DNA of 64,000 nt from Sipunculus nudus (lineage: Eukaryota > Annelida > Sipuncula > Golfingiida > Sipunculidae): the NCBI GenBank assembly GCA_026874595.1, contig JAPPUL010000069.1, positions 434,001-498,000 of the forward strand, given 5' to 3'. The translations under genes and the position numbers were made by a program. Below the pieces are notes generated by a model. It worked only from the letters and a program-made list of their open reading frames with translations, had not been told where the DNA came from and made no database searches. Positions 37,499 through 47,116 of the stretch are shown one piece after another. Numbering within the stretch: the first letter of the stretch is position 1; every line of letters begins with the position of its first letter.

Positions 37499-38827
37499 AT
37501 GAAAAATGAGAACAATATGAAAAATAATAAGCTTAAAAGCAAAGTATCACGTAGAGATTTTTTGAAGTATACTGCACTAATAGCTGCATCTGTTTATATT
37601 CCGTATGGCTGCACATCCAAGAATAATAAACCGATTAAGCCAAGTTATGTTAGTCCACAAACAGGACCACTGGCAGCATTTGCCGAGGCTGACTCATTTA
37701 TTATTGACAATTTTTTTTTTTTAAAAGTTAGTGAGGGAGCAGTAACTATTGGTGATAAAAAAAACATTCTATAGAGGTTATTGTTAAAGACAGTCAATCA
37801 AACCCTAATCGTGCTTCTGAAGTAGCTGAAGAACTAATTGTTTCTGATGAAGCTGATTTAATTTTGGTATCAGAGGCTCCAGAAACAACAAACCCAGTTG
37901 CAACAGTATGTGAATTAGAAAAGATTCCTTGTTTATCAACAGTTGCACCTTGGCAGCCTTATGTTATAGGCAGACAGAAAAATCCCACAGATCCAAAAAC
38001 TTGGAAAGGGTTTAAGTATACTTATCATTTTTTTTGGGGCTTAGAAGATATTATTATGGTCTATACTAATATGTGGGGCCAGTTAGATACGAATAAATCT
38101 GTTGATGGCTTACTAATGACGGTGACGGGAATGCCTGGGGAGATAAGGTAGTTGGTTTTCCGCCTGTATTAAAAAAGCAAGATTATAAACTTACGATACT
38201 GGTGGCTATCAAAATTTAACTAATGGTCAGCACAAATAACAGCATTTAAGAAAAACGATGTAGAGATTGTAACGGGTGTACCAATTCCCCCTGATTTCAC
38301 AACATTCTGGATCCAAGCCCTGCAAAAAGGCTATAAGCCAAAATGTGCATCAATAGGCAAGGCATTATTATTTCCTCAATCAGTTGAGGCATTGGGAACA
38401 ACAAGTAATAATCTGTCATCAGAAGTATGGTGGTCTGCGAATCATCCGTTCAAATCAAGTTTAAATGAGTTATCGTCAAGACAAGTCAATTTATATCAAG
38501 AGGCTACAGGCAAACAATGGACGCAGCCAATTGGTTTTGCGCATGCATTATTTGAGATAGCAATTGATGTATTAAAACGTTCTGCAGATATTAAAGATCC
38601 TAAAACTAATGTTGAAGCTTTAGCTAGTACTAACCTAAACACCATTGTGGGCCCAATTAATTTCTCAGGCAAAGGCTTGCCTGCATTTGCTAAAAACATT
38701 TGTAAAACCCCATTAGTTGGAAGACAATGGAGACTTACTGGTCGGCAATAAATATGATTTACTGATTACTGATAATAAGACTTACCGTAACAATCCAGTT
38801 GCATCTGATATGCAAGCCATCGGCTAA
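37499..38827 (+). pseudogene. Decayed branched-chain-type ABC transporter binding protein
   Basis: The N-terminus has a Tat-like signal with KVSRRDFLKYTALIAASVY and a lipobox-like YGCTS. Downstream pieces are typical of LivJ/LivK-type periplasmic binding proteins: EVIVKDSQSNPNRASEVAEE, LILVSEAPETTNPVATVCEL, VGFPPVLKKQDYKL and WWSANHPFKSS. Frameshifts lie near 37770, 38130 and 38190, so no full-length product exists. The order with ATPase and permease remnants and aromatic genes suggests import of an aromatic substrate. Confidence 0.87.
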
Positions 38828-38831
38828 AGAT

Positions 38832-39450
38832 ATGTTAGAACTTTGCAGTGTGAATAAGTCATTTGGCATATCTGCGTGGCAGATTCTTTTGACTTATTCA
38901 TACCGAGCGGACAATCGCTTGGGATTATAGGGCCAAATGGTGCTGGCAACTCTTATGAATAGTATAACAGGACTTGTAAAACGAAAAACAGGCAGTATTG
39001 TCTTTAAAGGTAAAGAGATAATAACGACAAGTCCCGCACAAATAGTAAGCAAAGGGATTACTATTGTTCGGGAAGGAAGGAAATTATTTACTTCGTTTAA
39101 GTGTAGAAGAAAACTTACTTATAGGACAATATCTTAAAAAGGTTGGTTACTGGGACTTACCTCATTTGTATACCTTATTTCCCATCCTTAAAGAAAAAAA
39201 AGACATGCCAATATCGTCACTATCTGGTGGACAACAAATGACAAATAGGCAAAGCTCTTATGTCCAACCCAAAACTATATATTATGTGATGAGTTATCGC
39301 TTGGCTCAGCTCCTATAATCATTAAAGATATATAAAGCATTACAAATAATACTTAAAGAAGGGACATCAATAGTGATTGCAGAACAAGATATAACAGCTT
39401 TAGAAGATATTAAGAATGCTTATTTTGGTATTACAGAGGGGGGGAATTGA
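38832..39450 (+). pseudogene. Decayed ABC transporter ATPase, LivF/LivG type
   Basis: Fragments give MLELCSVNKSFG, LGIIGPNGAGNS (Walker A with the essential GKST destroyed by a frameshift at about 38945), a Q-loop region, LSGGQQM (signature), a degraded Walker B (ELSLGSAP) and VIAEQD. At least three frameshifts. Only one ATPase remnant is visible, whereas this transporter class normally has two. Confidence 0.85.
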
Positions 39451-40225
39451 CTATTATAGATGCTCTTTTACAGGGTATATTGCAAGGAAGCTTATACGCC
39501 CTATACGCAACAGGGTTCTCGTTAATGTTTGATATAATGCGTTTAGTAATTGCACATGAAGATCTAATAATATTATGAGCCTTTGTGTTATTATTCACTT
39601 CACAAGAGCTAGGCTTAGCAATCCGGCCATAGTTATAAGTATTTTATTGTTAGGTTTATTTGGCTATGCATTACAAAGAACGTTACTAAATAAGGTATTA
39701 GGATGAGACATACTGCCTTCTTGCTTACCTTTGGCTTATCGATTATTATTCAGAACGTATTGTTACTGTTATTATCAGCAGATAGCCAACGCTTAATTAT
39801 TAGTAGTTTAGAAGTTGCCTCAATTAAATTAGGGAGTATAAAACTTGGTATTATAGCAATACTTGCTTTTGTTAGTACAATATTAGTTATTATAACACTT
39901 AATTATATATTTTATAATACCGGTCTTGGTCGCACATTAAGAGCAGTCTCCGATGACCTTACTACAGCTTTGTTAATGGGTATAAACAGTCATCTTTTTG
40001 CAATTATGGTTATTGCTATTGTAGTAAGTGCTATAGCTGCTTTTTTCTTGGGGGTAAAAGCAAATTTTGATTCTTCAATTGGCCCGGCACGATTACTATA
40101 TGCTTTTGAGAGTGTTATAATTGGTGGTCTTGGGAGTTTATGGGGGACACTAATTGGTGGCATTATTATTGAGACAGCTCAAACTCTTAGTTTTGTTACC
40201 GTTTTTATAAATAGAGCGTTTTTGC
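39446..40225 (+). pseudogene. Decayed branched-chain-type permease, LivH-like
   Basis: The start reads LTIIDALLQGILQGSLYALYATGFSLMFDIMRLV, typical of LivH, followed by an in-frame TGA near 39576. A further frame gives the longest surviving stretch (from 39703), with GRTLRAVSDD and FESVIIGGLGSLWGTLIGGIIIE. Multiple membrane helices remain. The 3' end is fused in frame to the next permease remnant. Confidence 0.85.
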
Positions 40226-41056
40226 AGGATATGTTTTTCCTACTTACTATGCTTAGCTTATCGCAATACTGGAATTTATTAGCAGGCTATGCGGTTCTGG
40301 TATTGGGCAACAGGCATTTGTAGGTTTTGGAGCTTTGCTGATTGCAATTCCTTCAGCCCACATTATCTTTAGGTTGCGTGGCGCTTATTTTGCAATAGCA
40401 ACTTGGGAATTAGCAGAGGTTATGCGATTAATATTTGCACAATTTAAATCTTTAGGAGGAGGCACGGGAAGTTCTTTGTCAAAATCAATTATTAATGACA
40501 CTTTTGGTATTAATTTAGCAATGGAGTTATTTTTTTTAAAAAAAAGGATTTGCAAAAGACGCGGTATTTTATTGGCTTGCGTTAATTGTATCTATTGGCA
40601 CTATATTGGTTATTTGGAAGCTATTAAAGTCAAAATATGGACTTGGCCTAAAAGCGATTGATAATGAAGAGACAGCCTCATCTATTGACATTAAAAGCAA
40701 TATAATAAAACGCAATGTATATTTACTAACAGCCTTTGGCACATTACCGGTGCACTTATCTACTTACAAAAAGGCAGATTATCTCCAGATGCAGTATTCT
40801 CGGTACAAGATTGGACTACTTATGTAATATTTATTGTAGTTATTGGTGGTATAGGTAGATTAGAAGGTCCTATTACAGGAGTTATTTATTTTTTATATTA
40901 GAGCAATCATTTGCAGATTATGGAGTGATTTATCTTATTATGTTAGGAATTATTGCTTTAGTTATTATGCTTTTTGCACCTAAAGGGCTTTGGAATATAG
41001 TCAGTTTCTACAATAAGTTTTCTTTATTTGACGAGGGAAGATATTTTAAAAAATAA
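40226..41056 (+). pseudogene. Decayed branched-chain-type permease, LivM-like
   Basis: Readable pieces are LSLSQYWNLLAGYA, FVGFGALLIAI, RLRGAYFAIATWELAEVMRL, GLGLKAI-like RAIDNEE and, at the end, VIGGIGRLEGPITGVI and MLFAPKGLW. Frameshifts occur near 40310, 40550, 40745 and 40895. The final TAA lies at 41054-41056. It was the second permease of the same importer. Confidence 0.83.
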
Positions 41057-41149
41057 TAAGAAGAGGGAAGGGACTTTGTCTATAGATGCTTATCATGAAA
41101 AAAGCTCAATCTCTTTTAGAACATTATTCTTATTGGAAAAAGGTAAATG

Positions 41150-41545
41150 CCTAAAAACCAAATTGGAACTACTGGCAGTTAAGATCTAATGCTCCCAAAA
41201 ACAGGACGCATTTAGGCGATATAAGGCAAATAGAAAACCTTAGTGCTAAAGAGTTTGTATTTGGAAAAGGTAAATCTGCTTTTTCTATGTTTGTAATACG
41301 ACAGAATGAAAATGTATACGGCTATCTTAATCTTTGTCCACACTTTAGCTTGCCGCTTAATTTTCATAAAGAAAGTTTTTTTAAATGAGGATTTGAGTCG
41401 TATTAGCTGTACTATGCATTTTGCTGAATTTAATATTGAAGATGGCTATTGTGTAGCAGGAGCTGCAGATAAATGTTTTTCAGATCCAATACCTGTAGTC
41501 AATGAGGCTGGAGAACTGTTCATTGCCCCACATATAAATACATAA
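41150..41545 (+). pseudogene. Decayed Rieske-type [2Fe-2S] ferredoxin
   Basis: The cluster ligands are readable in two frames: LCPHFSLPLN (Cys-x-His) and SCTMHFAEFNIEDGYCVAGA (Cys-x2-His). Frameshifts near 41215 and 41385 separate the pieces. Such small ferredoxins serve ring-hydroxylating oxygenases or act as redox partners; no oxygenase subunit is visible beside it. It ends 11 bases before the CoA-transferase remnant. Confidence 0.75.
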
Positions 41546-41556
41546 AGGAGAAGTAG

Positions 41557-42123
41557 ATGGCTTTATTTCAAGACTTATCTAGCGCTGTATCAAAACATAT
41601 GCAAGACAATATTAGCGTTGCATTTGAGGGATTTACGCATTTAATTCCTTTTGCAGCTGCCCATGAAGTCATTCGACAGCAATATAAAGAACTTACTCTA
41701 ATTAGAATGACGCCAGATGTAATATACGATCAACTAATTGGTGCAGGTTGTGCCAAAAAAGTAATATTCTCATATGCAGGCAATCCAGGGGTTGGGTTAT
41801 TGAGGAGATTACGAGACGCTGTTAAATGAGTGGCCAAATAAGATTGCGATCTTTGAACACTCACATTCAGCAATGGCCCATGCTTACGAAGCAGGCGCAT
41901 CCAAAATACCATTTGCAGTACTAAAAAGCTACCATGGCACCGATTTGCCAAAGATTAATCCTGATATTAAATCAATCACTTGCCCATTTACTGGAGAGGT
42001 ATTAACAGCAGTTCCTGCAGTGAATCCTGATGTTAGCTTTATTCATGCTCAAAAATCAGATAAGAAAGTGTACTTATTGAAGGCATTGTAGGCATTCAAA
42101 AAGAAGCGGTATTAGCTGCTTAA
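41557..42123 (+). pseudogene. Decayed CoA-transferase subunit A (3-oxoadipate type by context)
   Basis: Family I CoA-transferase alpha subunit: FEGFTHLIPFAAAHEVIRQ, ELTLIRMTPDVIYDQLIGAGCAKKV, EHSHSAMAHAYEAGASKIPF and TGEVLTAVPAVNPDVSFIHAQ. Frameshifts near 41825 and 42070 split it into three frames, while AAGGAG 8 bases before the ATG is retained. In a beta-ketoadipate cluster it would activate 3-oxoadipate with CoA. Confidence 0.85.
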
Positions 42124-42665
42124 TTCGCTTACGAGTGTATCCGTACCAGAAATGTTTAGATATTGGTTACAAGGCGGCCATATTAGTATTGGTTTTTTAG
42201 GAGCGGCACAATCAGATAAATTTGGTAATATAAATACTACAGTTATTGGTGATTACGATAACCCTAAAGTGAGACTGCCAGGTGGTGGTGGTGCGCCCGA
42301 AATTGCAACTCATGTAAAACAAGTATATATCACGATAAAACAATCTTTAAGAGCAATGGTAGAGCACATTGATTTTTTTACAAGTTTTGGACATGGTGCT
42401 GGAGGAAACAGTCGTGAACAAATGGTTAAAACCCTAGGACCAACGCTTCTTATAACTGACTTAGCGGGAAAGCAGAACCCATTACTAAAGAATTTGTTGT
42501 CAGTGAAATATATCCAGGGGTAACTCATGAGGAGATACAAACTTGCGCCTGGCAAGTGAAGTACTCTGATAAAGCTATAGAAACTCCCCCACCCCCCCTA
42601 CAAAAGAAGAGCTGACAATATTAAGAGATTTACATAAAATAACTAAAAAAGCACAAAGAGAATAA
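42124..42665 (+). pseudogene. Decayed CoA-transferase subunit B
   Basis: The remnant begins inside the protein at SVSVPEMFRYWLQGGHISIG, so about the first third, including the usual catalytic Glu region, is gone. FLGAAQSDKFGNINTTVIGD, VRLPGGGGAPEIATH and HIDFFTSFGHG follow. A frameshift near 42520 and a homopolymer-rich break near 42590 precede a recognisable C-terminus (EELTILRDLHKITKKAQ). Confidence 0.85.
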
Positions 42666-42670
42666 GTTAT

Positions 42671-43848
42671 ATGCAACAAGTATTTATATGTGATGGGATA
42701 AGAACAGCTATTGGCGGCTATGGCGCTTCTCTTTCTAGCATTAGAACAGATGATTTGGCATCAATACCAATAAAAGCATTACTTAAAAGGAACAAAAATA
42801 TAGATATTAGTTTTATTGATGAGGTAGTATTAGGAGGTAGTATTAGGTTGTGCCAAAAAAGCAGGAGAGGATAATAGAAATGTAGCTAGGATGTTGGCAC
42901 TTTTAGCACATCTTCCTTTCGATATTCAAGCACTTACGATTAATAGATTATGCTCCTCAGGCCTTGATGCAATTAATGTTGGCGCTAATAGTATTAAACT
43001 TGCTTTTGACAGCTTATAATTGCTGTCAAAAGCAACCAAAGCATTTGCCCGCACTGTTGAAATTTATGATACCACTATTGGATGGAGGTTTATAAATAAA
43101 GAGCTTAATGCGTTATACGGGACAGACTCTATTCTTGAAACTGCAGAAAATGTGGCAGAAAGATTTAATATTGCAAGAGAAAATCAAGATATATATGCCT
43201 ACAATTCACAACAAAAGACAGCTAAAGCAATAAAGAATGGTAGGCTTGAAAAAGAAATTACACCAGTTACAATTACTTCTAAAAAAGAAACAATAACCAT
43301 TACAACTGATGAACATCCAAGAGCAAATATTTTGTTAGAAAAGCTTGCAAGCTTACCAACTCCGTTTCGAGAAGGCGGGAGTGTTGCTGCAGGCAACTCT
43401 TCCGGAGTAAATGATGGAGCGGCAGCGTCATTTCTTGCTTCTGAACAAGCTATTACTAAGCATAACCTAACTCCTTGCACAGGAATTGTTAGTTTTGCCT
43501 CTGCTGGTGTTGAGCCAGCGATTATGGGTGTGGGTCCTGTTTCTGCGGCTAAAAAAGCACTGAAAAAAGCTAATTTGACTTTTGATGACATATCAGTAAT
43601 TGAGCTAAATGAAGCTTTTGCCTCACAAGTGCTTGCTTCTCAACGCCGATGGGGTTTAGATGATTCTGATGAGCGGGTTAATCAAAATGGAGGTGCAATT
43701 ACACTTGGGCCCCCTCTTGGCATGTCTGACACCCGCTTGGTTATTAACAGCAACACATCAGTTACATGTAGTTAATGGTAGGTATGCTCTTTGTACTATG
43801 TGTGCAGGAGTTGGTCAAGGTGTAGCTCTAATTATTGAAAAACAATAA
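42671..43848 (+). pseudogene. Decayed beta-ketoadipyl-CoA thiolase
   Basis: A PcaF-type thiolase in pieces: VFICDGIRTAIGGYGASLS, NVARMLALLAHLPFDIQ, TINRLCSSGLDAI (nucleophilic Cys), AFARTVEIYDTTIGWRF, ELNEAFASQVLA and TMCAGVGQGVALI (second active-site Cys). Frameshifts near 42850 and 43740 and a deletion near 43015 with a stop break it. About 755 bases from 43020 are still open, so decay is fairly recent. It would cleave 3-oxoadipyl-CoA to succinyl-CoA and acetyl-CoA. Confidence 0.9.
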
Positions 43849-43979
43849 AATGTTCGTTTAGAATGATTTTATACTGATTGTGGATATGCTTTATTATAAA
43901 ATATGCTTTTTGCTATCTTGATATAAGGTTTTACATTTCATGAGATTTTAATAGTATTATATTTTATATTTCTAGATTA

Positions 43980-44008
43980 TGGACGATGGCATATATTATG
44001 CCTATAAT
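43980..44008 (+). promoter_or_regulatory. Probable sigma-70-type promoter of tRNA-Ser
   Basis: A perfect TATAAT at 44003-44008, 8 bases before the mature tRNA, with TGGACG (four of six to consensus) 17 bases upstream. Confidence 0.5.
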
Positions 44009-44016
44009 ACGAGTCT

Positions 44017-44102
44017 GGAGAGATGACCGAGAGGCTTAAGGTGCACGCTTGGAAAGCGTGTGTAGCATTTTGCTACCGAGGGTTCGAATCCCTCTTTCTC
44101 CG
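44017..44102 (+). tRNA. tRNA-Ser (anticodon GGA)
   Basis: The 86-base sequence folds as a class II tRNA: acceptor GGAGAGA pairs with TTTCTCC, anticodon stem CACGC/GCGTG closes the loop TTGGAAA with anticodon GGA, a long variable arm (gtagcattttgctac) follows, and the T arm contains GGTTCGAATCC. The discriminator base is G. CCA is not encoded, so it must be added. It directly precedes the SRP RNA and dnaX, as in Bacillus. Confidence 0.95.
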
Positions 44103-44210
44103 AAAGCCTCTGAAACTCTATAAGCTACTCTATTATGCCAACCCGCCAGGCCTTGATCGGAGCAACGGAGTATAGTTTGAGTGCGTTATAGTTGGGGCAG
44201 AGGCTTTTTT
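44103..44210 (+). ncRNA. ffs: Signal recognition particle RNA, small bacterial type
   Basis: Folds as one long hairpin: aagcctctg (44104-44112) pairs with cagaggctt (44198-44206), ctataagc with gcgttatag, and gccaac with gttgg. The apex has the SRP symmetric-loop signature CGCCAGG...GGAGCAACGG. The apical tetraloop is not the usual GGAA form (see findings). A T-run directly after the stem makes the terminal helix double as a terminator. The position between tRNA-Ser and dnaX agrees with the known order in other bacteria. Confidence 0.87.
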
Positions 44211-44263
44211 ATAAAAACTTTTTTACATGATTTTACATGAACCATACACCATAAAGTACTTTT

Positions 44264-46081
44264 ATGAGCAATTATAAATTATCTGCAAGAGCATATAGAC
44301 CAAAAGAGTTATCCGAACTTATCGGACAGGAGCATATTAGCAAGGCATTAAGTAACAGCATTAAAGATAATCATATTGCACATGCTTATCTTTTCTCAGG
44401 ACCACGTGGCACCGGCAAAACCTCTACTGCACGCATACTTGCAAAATCCTTAACCTGTGAAAAAGGAATTAGCGATAAGCCTTGTCATAAATGTTCTAAT
44501 TGCATCGAGATTACAAAAAGTTCATCTTATGACATTATAGAAATAGATGGGGCCTCAAATAGGGGAATTGACCAAATACGTGAGATACGAGACAGTGTTA
44601 ATTACAAACCAACTAAAGCAAGATATAAAATATTTATAATAGACGAAGTGCATATGCTAACAGATCAAGCATTTAATTCCCTTTTGAAAACTCTTGAGGA
44701 ACCGCCACAACATGTTATATTCATTTTTGCAACTACAGAATTATATAAAGTAAAACTTACCATACGCTCAAGATGTATTCAGTACAATTTTAGGCAAATA
44801 CCAAATGTAAAGATTAAAGACTACCTTAAAACTATTGCAAAAGAAAATAAGATTAAAGCAGATGAGCAGACTTTACTTATGATTGCTAAGGCAGGCTCAG
44901 GCTCAATGCGGGATAGCCTAAATCTATTTGACCAAGCAATTTCTTTTGGCAATGGCAAGATTACTAAAGAACTTTTAAATGAACTACTTGGACTTGTTGC
45001 AAGCACCGTCTACAATGACTTTATTAAAGGCCTTACTAAAAAAGATATCCTATCGCTAATAAATATAGGCAAATACCTTATTGAAAATGGGTTTAGTATA
45101 TCTAACTTTGCTCAAGAACTTATATCCTATTTTAGAAATATACTAATCCTTAATGAAGAGATTAAGTCTTTAGCTGAAGGGTATATTCTTGACCTTGCTA
45201 AGGACGAGTTTGAGTTTTTGAAAAAATATAAAAGCGCCTTTCAAAAAAGTGAACTTGTATTTATAATAAATTTATTAAGCGAACTTATAGACAAATTAAA
45301 ACGAGCGCTAAACGATAGATATGCTTATGAGTCATGTATATTCCGCTTGATCGAATATGATAATCATATAGATTACAAAAAGATGCTTGAACGACTTGAG
45401 GATATTGAAAAACGCCTTTTTTCGACAAAAGAGAATATAAATACTAAACAAATAAAGATTAAAGAGCAATATACAAAAAAAGAACAAGTGCAAGCTTCTA
45501 AAGAGGTTTCTAAAGAAATTAATAAGGAAGCTAATAAGAATAAAGTCAAAAATAAAACAGTTAAAGAAGATATCAAAGAAGATATTAAAGAAGATATTAA
45601 ACAAAAAGAATCTTCTGTAAAAGAGATTGGAAAAGATAGCAAAGAAGGAAAGGCAGAAAAAGAAGACAAGCCGGAAAAAGAAGAAAGAGAAGAAAGAGAA
45701 GCCAAGCCGGAAAAAGAAGAAAGAGAAGAAAATCCAAACGCTATTTTAAAGAGACTTGAAGATAACATCGCAGACAAGCATCCTTTTTTAGGAAGTTGTC
45801 TTGCCCGAGCAGAACTTGTTATTAGAGAATCTGCTAAGAAAAATTCAAAAGAGAATTCAAAAGAGATAGAAATCGTTTTATATGATGAGAGCTTATATGA
45901 GCGAGTAAATGACCAAAAAAACAAGAAGATTTTGGCAAATGCATATAAAATGCTTTATAATCAAACAGCTTATGTTAAAGCTAGCTTAGACAAAGAAGGA
46001 AAAGAGATTAAAAATACAAAAACCACAGAAAAAGGAATAGATAAAGTGCTTGATGTATTCAAGGGCAAAATCATAGACTGA
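44264..46081 (+). CDS. dnaX: DNA polymerase III gamma/tau subunit
   Basis: The clamp-loader ATPase, 605 residues. Walker A is GPRGTGKTSTA near residue 45; four zinc-binding cysteines follow in CEKGISDKPCHKCSNC; Walker B is IIDEVHML, with SLLKTLEEPP and the SRC-like RSRCIQ next. Domain III is followed by a charged Lys/Glu linker (about 395-490) with KEDI and KPEKEERE repeats, then a C-terminal tau-like domain ending in a Lys-rich helix. It leads the operon dnaX-ybaB-recR. No poly-A slippage site is evident. Confidence 0.96.
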   Translation: MSNYKLSARAYRPKELSELIGQEHISKALSNSIKDNHIAHAYLFSGPRGTGKTSTARILAKSLTCEKGISDKPCHKCSNCIEITKSSSYDIIEIDGASNRGIDQIREIRDSVNYKPTKARYKIFIIDEVHMLTDQAFNSLLKTLEEPPQHVIFIFATTELYKVKLTIRSRCIQYNFRQIPNVKIKDYLKTIAKENKIKADEQTLLMIAKAGSGSMRDSLNLFDQAISFGNGKITKELLNELLGLVASTVYNDFIKGLTKKDILSLINIGKYLIENGFSISNFAQELISYFRNILILNEEIKSLAEGYILDLAKDEFEFLKKYKSAFQKSELVFIINLLSELIDKLKRALNDRYAYESCIFRLIEYDNHIDYKKMLERLEDIEKRLFSTKENINTKQIKIKEQYTKKEQVQASKEVSKEINKEANKNKVKNKTVKEDIKEDIKEDIKQKESSVKEIGKDSKEGKAEKEDKPEKEEREEREAKPEKEEREENPNAILKRLEDNIADKHPFLGSCLARAELVIRESAKKNSKENSKEIEIVLYDESLYERVNDQKNKKILANAYKMLYNQTAYVKASLDKEGKEIKNTKTTEKGIDKVLDVFKGKIID

Positions 46082-46156
46082 TATTATATTCTGCTATATT
46101 TTATATAAAAACAAAAAAAACAAAAGTTTAAGTAAAAATGTTAGAGGGAAAAGCTT

Positions 46157-46471
46157 ATGAACAACAATATGATGAAACAGATAAAAGCTATGCAAGCTAA
46201 GATGGAAAGAGCGCAGGAGGATTTAAAAAGTAAGGAAGTTGAATCTAGTGCGGGAGGAGACATGGTTAAAGTGGTTATGAATGGGCATCAGGAGCTAAAG
46301 AAACTAAGTATAAATCCAGAGGTAGTAAATAAGGAAGATGTTCAGATGCTTGAGGACCTTGTTAGTGCGGCGATAAATGATGCTATAAAGAAGTCCAATG
46401 AGCTTGCAAGCACAGAAATGGGCAAAGTCACAGGCGGTTTAAACGTACCGGGCTTAGGTGGTTTGATGTAG
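46157..46471 (+). CDS. ybaB: YbaB/EbfC nucleoid-associated protein
   Basis: A small DNA-binding dimer of 104 residues, acting on the nucleoid and possibly in repair. It starts NNMMKQIKAMQAKMERAQEDLKS (helical) and has the family core SAGGDMVKVVMNGHQELKKLSINPEVV, ending with the usual Gly/Leu-rich GGLNVPGLGGLM. GAGGG lies 8 bases before the ATG. It lies between dnaX and recR, with one base before recR, matching the conserved bacterial arrangement. Confidence 0.95.
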   Translation: MNNNMMKQIKAMQAKMERAQEDLKSKEVESSAGGDMVKVVMNGHQELKKLSINPEVVNKEDVQMLEDLVSAAINDAIKKSNELASTEMGKVTGGLNVPGLGGLM

Positions 46472-46472
46472 T

Positions 46473-47084
46473 ATGGAACTATATCCAAATAGCTTATCTT
46501 TAGTAATAACTGAGTTTTCAAAATTCCCGGGGATAGGAAGAAAGACAGCAGAACGTCTTGCATTTCACCTTCTTACAACTTCTAAAGAAGATATAAGTCT
46601 TTTGGGCAATTCAATACTTCGCTTACAAGAGAAGAGTTTATTTTGTAAAATATGTTTTAATATAAGTGAACATGATATTTGTAATATATGTATAAATCCA
46701 AATAGATTACAAAGCATAATATGCGTAGTTGAGACATTTAGAGACGTTATAAGCATAGAAAAGACAATGGAATATAAAGGTTTGTATCATGTTCTAACAG
46801 GACACTTATCTCCGATAGATGGAATTGGTCCTGATAAACTAAAAATAAAAGAATTGCTTGCACGGATAAATAAGAATAAAGACGATATTGAAGAAGTTAT
46901 ACTTGCCACTAATCCAAATACTGAGGGAGATGCTACCTCTTTATATATTGCTCGACTTCTTAAACGTTATGAGAATATAAAAGTAAGCTTTATTGCAAAA
47001 GGTCTGCCTATCGGAGCGGATATTGAATACGCCGATCCGATAACTCTACTTAAATCTATAATGAAGCGTGAGACTATAAATTAA
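46473..47084 (+). CDS. recR: Recombination protein RecR
   Basis: A recombinational repair protein working with RecO/RecF. The 203 residues contain an N-terminal HhH (FPGIGRKTAERLAFHLL), a Cys4 zinc finger (CKICFNISEHDICNIC), a Toprim domain with ICVVETFRDVISIEKT and a Walker-B-like ATNPNTEGDATSLYIA, and the C-terminal GLPIGADIEYADPITL. The start is one base after ybaB, with GGTGG as ribosome site inside ybaB, suggesting translational coupling. Confidence 0.96.
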   Translation: MELYPNSLSLVITEFSKFPGIGRKTAERLAFHLLTTSKEDISLLGNSILRLQEKSLFCKICFNISEHDICNICINPNRLQSIICVVETFRDVISIEKTMEYKGLYHVLTGHLSPIDGIGPDKLKIKELLARINKNKDDIEEVILATNPNTEGDATSLYIARLLKRYENIKVSFIAKGLPIGADIEYADPITLLKSIMKRETIN

Positions 47085-47116
47085 TATTTAATGTTAATCT
47101 TTTATTCATCTTTTAT

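Noticed and set aside
34600-43848. Frameshifts as sequencing errors in a functional operon
   Set aside because: Lesions include large deletions and missing gene ends, while neighbouring genes of 3-4 kb are intact.
34600-43848. Insertion of this island by a transposon or prophage
   Set aside because: No transposase, integrase, terminal inverted repeat or direct target duplication is visible at the edges; base composition matches the surroundings.
45373-45924. 183-codon ORF opposite dnaX
   Set aside because: A Ser/Phe/Leu-rich shadow of the charged Lys/Glu linker of DnaX.
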